This document shows, piece by piece, positions 62,386 to 64,000 of a stretch of DNA of 64,000 nucleotides (position 1 is its first letter; each line of letters opens with the position of its first letter). Source of the DNA: Caulobacteraceae bacterium UBA3198 (GTDB taxonomy: Bacteria > Pseudomonadota > Alphaproteobacteria > Caulobacterales > Caulobacteraceae). The stretch covers positions 186,001 to 250,000 of the forward strand of contig DEWY01000015.1 in the NCBI GenBank assembly GCA_002363865.1, written 5' to 3'. A program made the translations under genes and the position numbers. The notes beneath the pieces are model-generated. The model did no database searches, had not been told where the DNA came from, and saw only the letters and a program-made list of their open reading frames with translations.

Positions 62386-64000
62386 CTACTCCGCGGCGAT
62401 CTTTTCGGCGCCCGGCACGAGCGCCTGGCACTCGGCCATGGTCACGCTGGCGCGTGCGATCGGGTTGGTCAGATAGAAGGCCTTCACGGGACTCGCGAAG
62501 GGCGCGTCCGACAGGTCGCCCTCCCCGCCGAGAACCGACAGGTCGAGCGCTCCGGGCGCGTCCGGCACATAGTCGATTCGGCCGAAGGTGGGGTGATCGG
62601 CGAACAGCCGCGCACGCAGTTGGTCGAGGCTGTCATAGGGCAGCTTGGCGTCAAGCAGTTCGGACAGGGCCCGCAGGATGGCCCAGTCTTCCTTGGCCTC
62701 GCCCTTGGGGAAGACCGCCCGCTCACCGCGTTGAACCCGGCCCTCGGTGTTCACATAGAGGCCGTTCTTCTCGGTATAGGCCGCGCCCGGCAGGATCACG
62801 TCGGCCCGGTGCGCGCCGGCGTCCCCATGGGTGCCCATATAGACGACGAAGGCGTCGGTGGCCGACAGGTCCATCTCGTCGGCGCCCATCAGGAGCAACA
62901 GGTCCGCGCCGCCCTTGGCGGTGAGCTCCAGTGCGCTCTTGCCGCCTTCCCGGGGGATGAAGCCCAGGTCGAGGCCGCCGACGCGGGCCGCAGCCGTATG
63001 CAGCACGTTCCAGGTCGCCTTGAAGGTCTCGGCCACGCCAGCAGCGGCCTTCACAACGGCTGCGCCGTCGCCGCGCGCCAGAGCGCCGGCGCCGAGGATC
63101 ACGGCGGCCTTCTCAGCGCCTTTGAACGCTTTGGCGAAGTCGCTGCGGGACTTGGACAGGCCGTTCAGCGTGTCGGCGCCCGCGCCCAGATAGTCATAGC
63201 CATAGCTCAGATCGGCCTGCTCGCCGATGACGCCGATCCGCAGGGCGCCGGCCAGCCAGCGCTTGCGCAGACGGGCGTTGAACACCGGCGCCTCCAGCCG
63301 GGGATTGGTCCCCACCAGCAGAATCACGTCGGCGTCCTCGATCCCGGCGATGGTTGAGTTCATCAGCCAGCTTTCCCGAGGACCATCGCCCAGGGCCATG
63401 CCGTCCTGGCGGCAGTCGAGGCTGGTGACGCCCAGGCCGCCGAACAGATCCAGGGCCGCCTTCATGGACTCAGCGTCCTGCAGGTCGCCGGCGATGACGC
63501 CGATGCGCTCGGGCGCGGTCGCTTTCACCTTGGCGGCGACCGTCTGCAGCGCTTCGGCCCAGGTCGCAGGACGCAGCTTGCCGTTCTCGCGGATGTACGG
63601 GCGATCCAGGCGCTGCCGTGACAGGCCATCGACGGCGTAGCGGGTCTTGTCGCTGATCCACTCTTCGTTGACGTCGTCATTGATGCGCGGCAGCACACGC
63701 AGCACGGCCGGACCGCGGGCGTCGACCCGAATGGCCGAGCCGAGGGCGTCCATGACGTCGATGCTCTCGGTCTTCTTCAACTCCCAGGGCCGGGCGTTGA
63801 AGGCGTAGGGCTTGGACGTCAGGGCGCCGACGGGGCAGAGGTCAATAACGTTGGCGCTCAGTTCGGACGTGACGGCCGCGTCGAGATAGGTCGTGATTTC
63901 AACGTCTTCGCCACGGGAGATCAGACCGATCTCCGGCACGCCGGCCACCTCGGTGACGAAGCGCACGCAGCGTGTGCACTGGATGCAGCGGGTCATCACC
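62386..64000 (-). CDS. nuoG: NADH dehydrogenase I subunit G, N-terminus outside the window
   Basis: About 538 residues of the C-terminal part are present; the frame runs off the right edge. The visible sequence begins in the iron-sulfur domain with MTRCIQCTRCVRFVTEVAG and then the GLISRGEDVEI and NVIDLCPVGALTSKPYAF segments (N4-type 4Fe-4S ligands). It continues into the molybdopterin-oxidoreductase-like domain (AVDGLSRQRLDRPYIRENGKL onward), which no longer binds a cofactor. The missing end would hold the 2Fe-2S cluster and the His-ligated cluster. It is the 75-kDa subunit passing electrons from NuoF to NuoI. Confidence 0.95.
   Translation of the reverse strand, partial: VMTRCIQCTRCVRFVTEVAGVPEIGLISRGEDVEITTYLDAAVTSELSANVIDLCPVGALTSKPYAFNARPWELKKTESIDVMDALGSAIRVDARGPAVLRVLPRINDDVNEEWISDKTRYAVDGLSRQRLDRPYIRENGKLRPATWAEALQTVAAKVKATAPERIGVIAGDLQDAESMKAALDLFGGLGVTSLDCRQDGMALGDGPRESWLMNSTIAGIEDADVILLVGTNPRLEAPVFNARLRKRWLAGALRIGVIGEQADLSYGYDYLGAGADTLNGLSKSRSDFAKAFKGAEKAAVILGAGALARGDGAAVVKAAAGVAETFKATWNVLHTAAARVGGLDLGFIPREGGKSALELTAKGGADLLLLMGADEMDLSATDAFVVYMGTHGDAGAHRADVILPGAAYTEKNGLYVNTEGRVQRGERAVFPKGEAKEDWAILRALSELLDAKLPYDSLDQLRARLFADHPTFGRIDYVPDAPGALDLSVLGGEGDLSDAPFASPVKAFYLTNPIARASVTMAECQALVPGAEKIAAE

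Overview
The window is GC-rich, densely packed chromosomal DNA from an alphaproteobacterium, almost certainly a Caulobacteraceae member (Caulobacter or Phenylobacterium type). This rests on gene order: pdh-ftsB-eno, pyrG-secG-tpiA-ppiD-trpEGDC-lexA-comEC-gltX-gltA, then the lpx-bamA-mmpA-dxr-cdsA-uppS-frr-pyrH-tsf-rpsB-dnaE block, then lolDE-proS and the nuo operon. Alphaproteobacterial traits agree with this: a lipoyl domain on pyruvate dehydrogenase E1-beta, LpxI rather than LpxH, a short prolyl-tRNA synthetase, and GTTC-N7-GTTC SOS boxes. Nothing resembling a phage, insertion sequence, CRISPR array, rRNA or tRNA was seen. Both ends cut genes: an alpha/beta-hydrolase on the left and nuoG on the right.

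Layout. 1-2.4 kb (+): a hydrolase-like fragment and a stand-alone acyl-ACP synthetase of Aas type. 2.4-8 kb (-): the pyruvate dehydrogenase operon pdhA-pdhB-GFA gene-pdhC-lpdA. 8-11.3 kb: ftsB, an MFS transporter with a doubtful start, eno and rpmF. 11.5-15.3 kb: a secreted Inh-domain protein, pyrG, secG and tpiA. 15.4-23.4 kb (+): ppiD-trpE, trpG-trpD-trpC, an AlgX-like gene, and lexA with its SOS box. 23.4-28.3 kb: comEC, gltX, gltA. 28.3-43 kb (-): an envelope, lipid and translation super-cluster from rpsB down to lpxB. 43.2-46.8 kb (-): dnaE preceded by a 30-codon gene under an SOS box. 46.8-54.8 kb: a VOC protein, lolD, lolE, proS, then DUF1467, mce, rnj, coaX and birA, which form the tail of the nuo transcript. 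54.8-64 kb (-): nuoN to nuoG.

The most notable item is the 30-residue single-span membrane protein at 46643-46735 (-). It has a well-placed Shine-Dalgarno and a perfect GTTC-N7-GTTC operator (46755-46769), and it sits directly upstream of dnaE. I read it as the SidA division inhibitor of the Caulobacter DNA-damage checkpoint. Because lexA, with its own SOS box, is also in the window, both the repressor and a checkpoint effector are present. Other points of interest are a hydrolase lacking its nucleophile beside an Aas synthetase lacking its acyltransferase, a GFA-fold gene translationally coupled inside the pdh operon, an AlgX-like protein without an export signal ending the trp operon, an in-frame TGA at the head of the MFS gene, a histidine-rich loop in NuoL, and strong hairpins around rpsB-tsf-pyrH.
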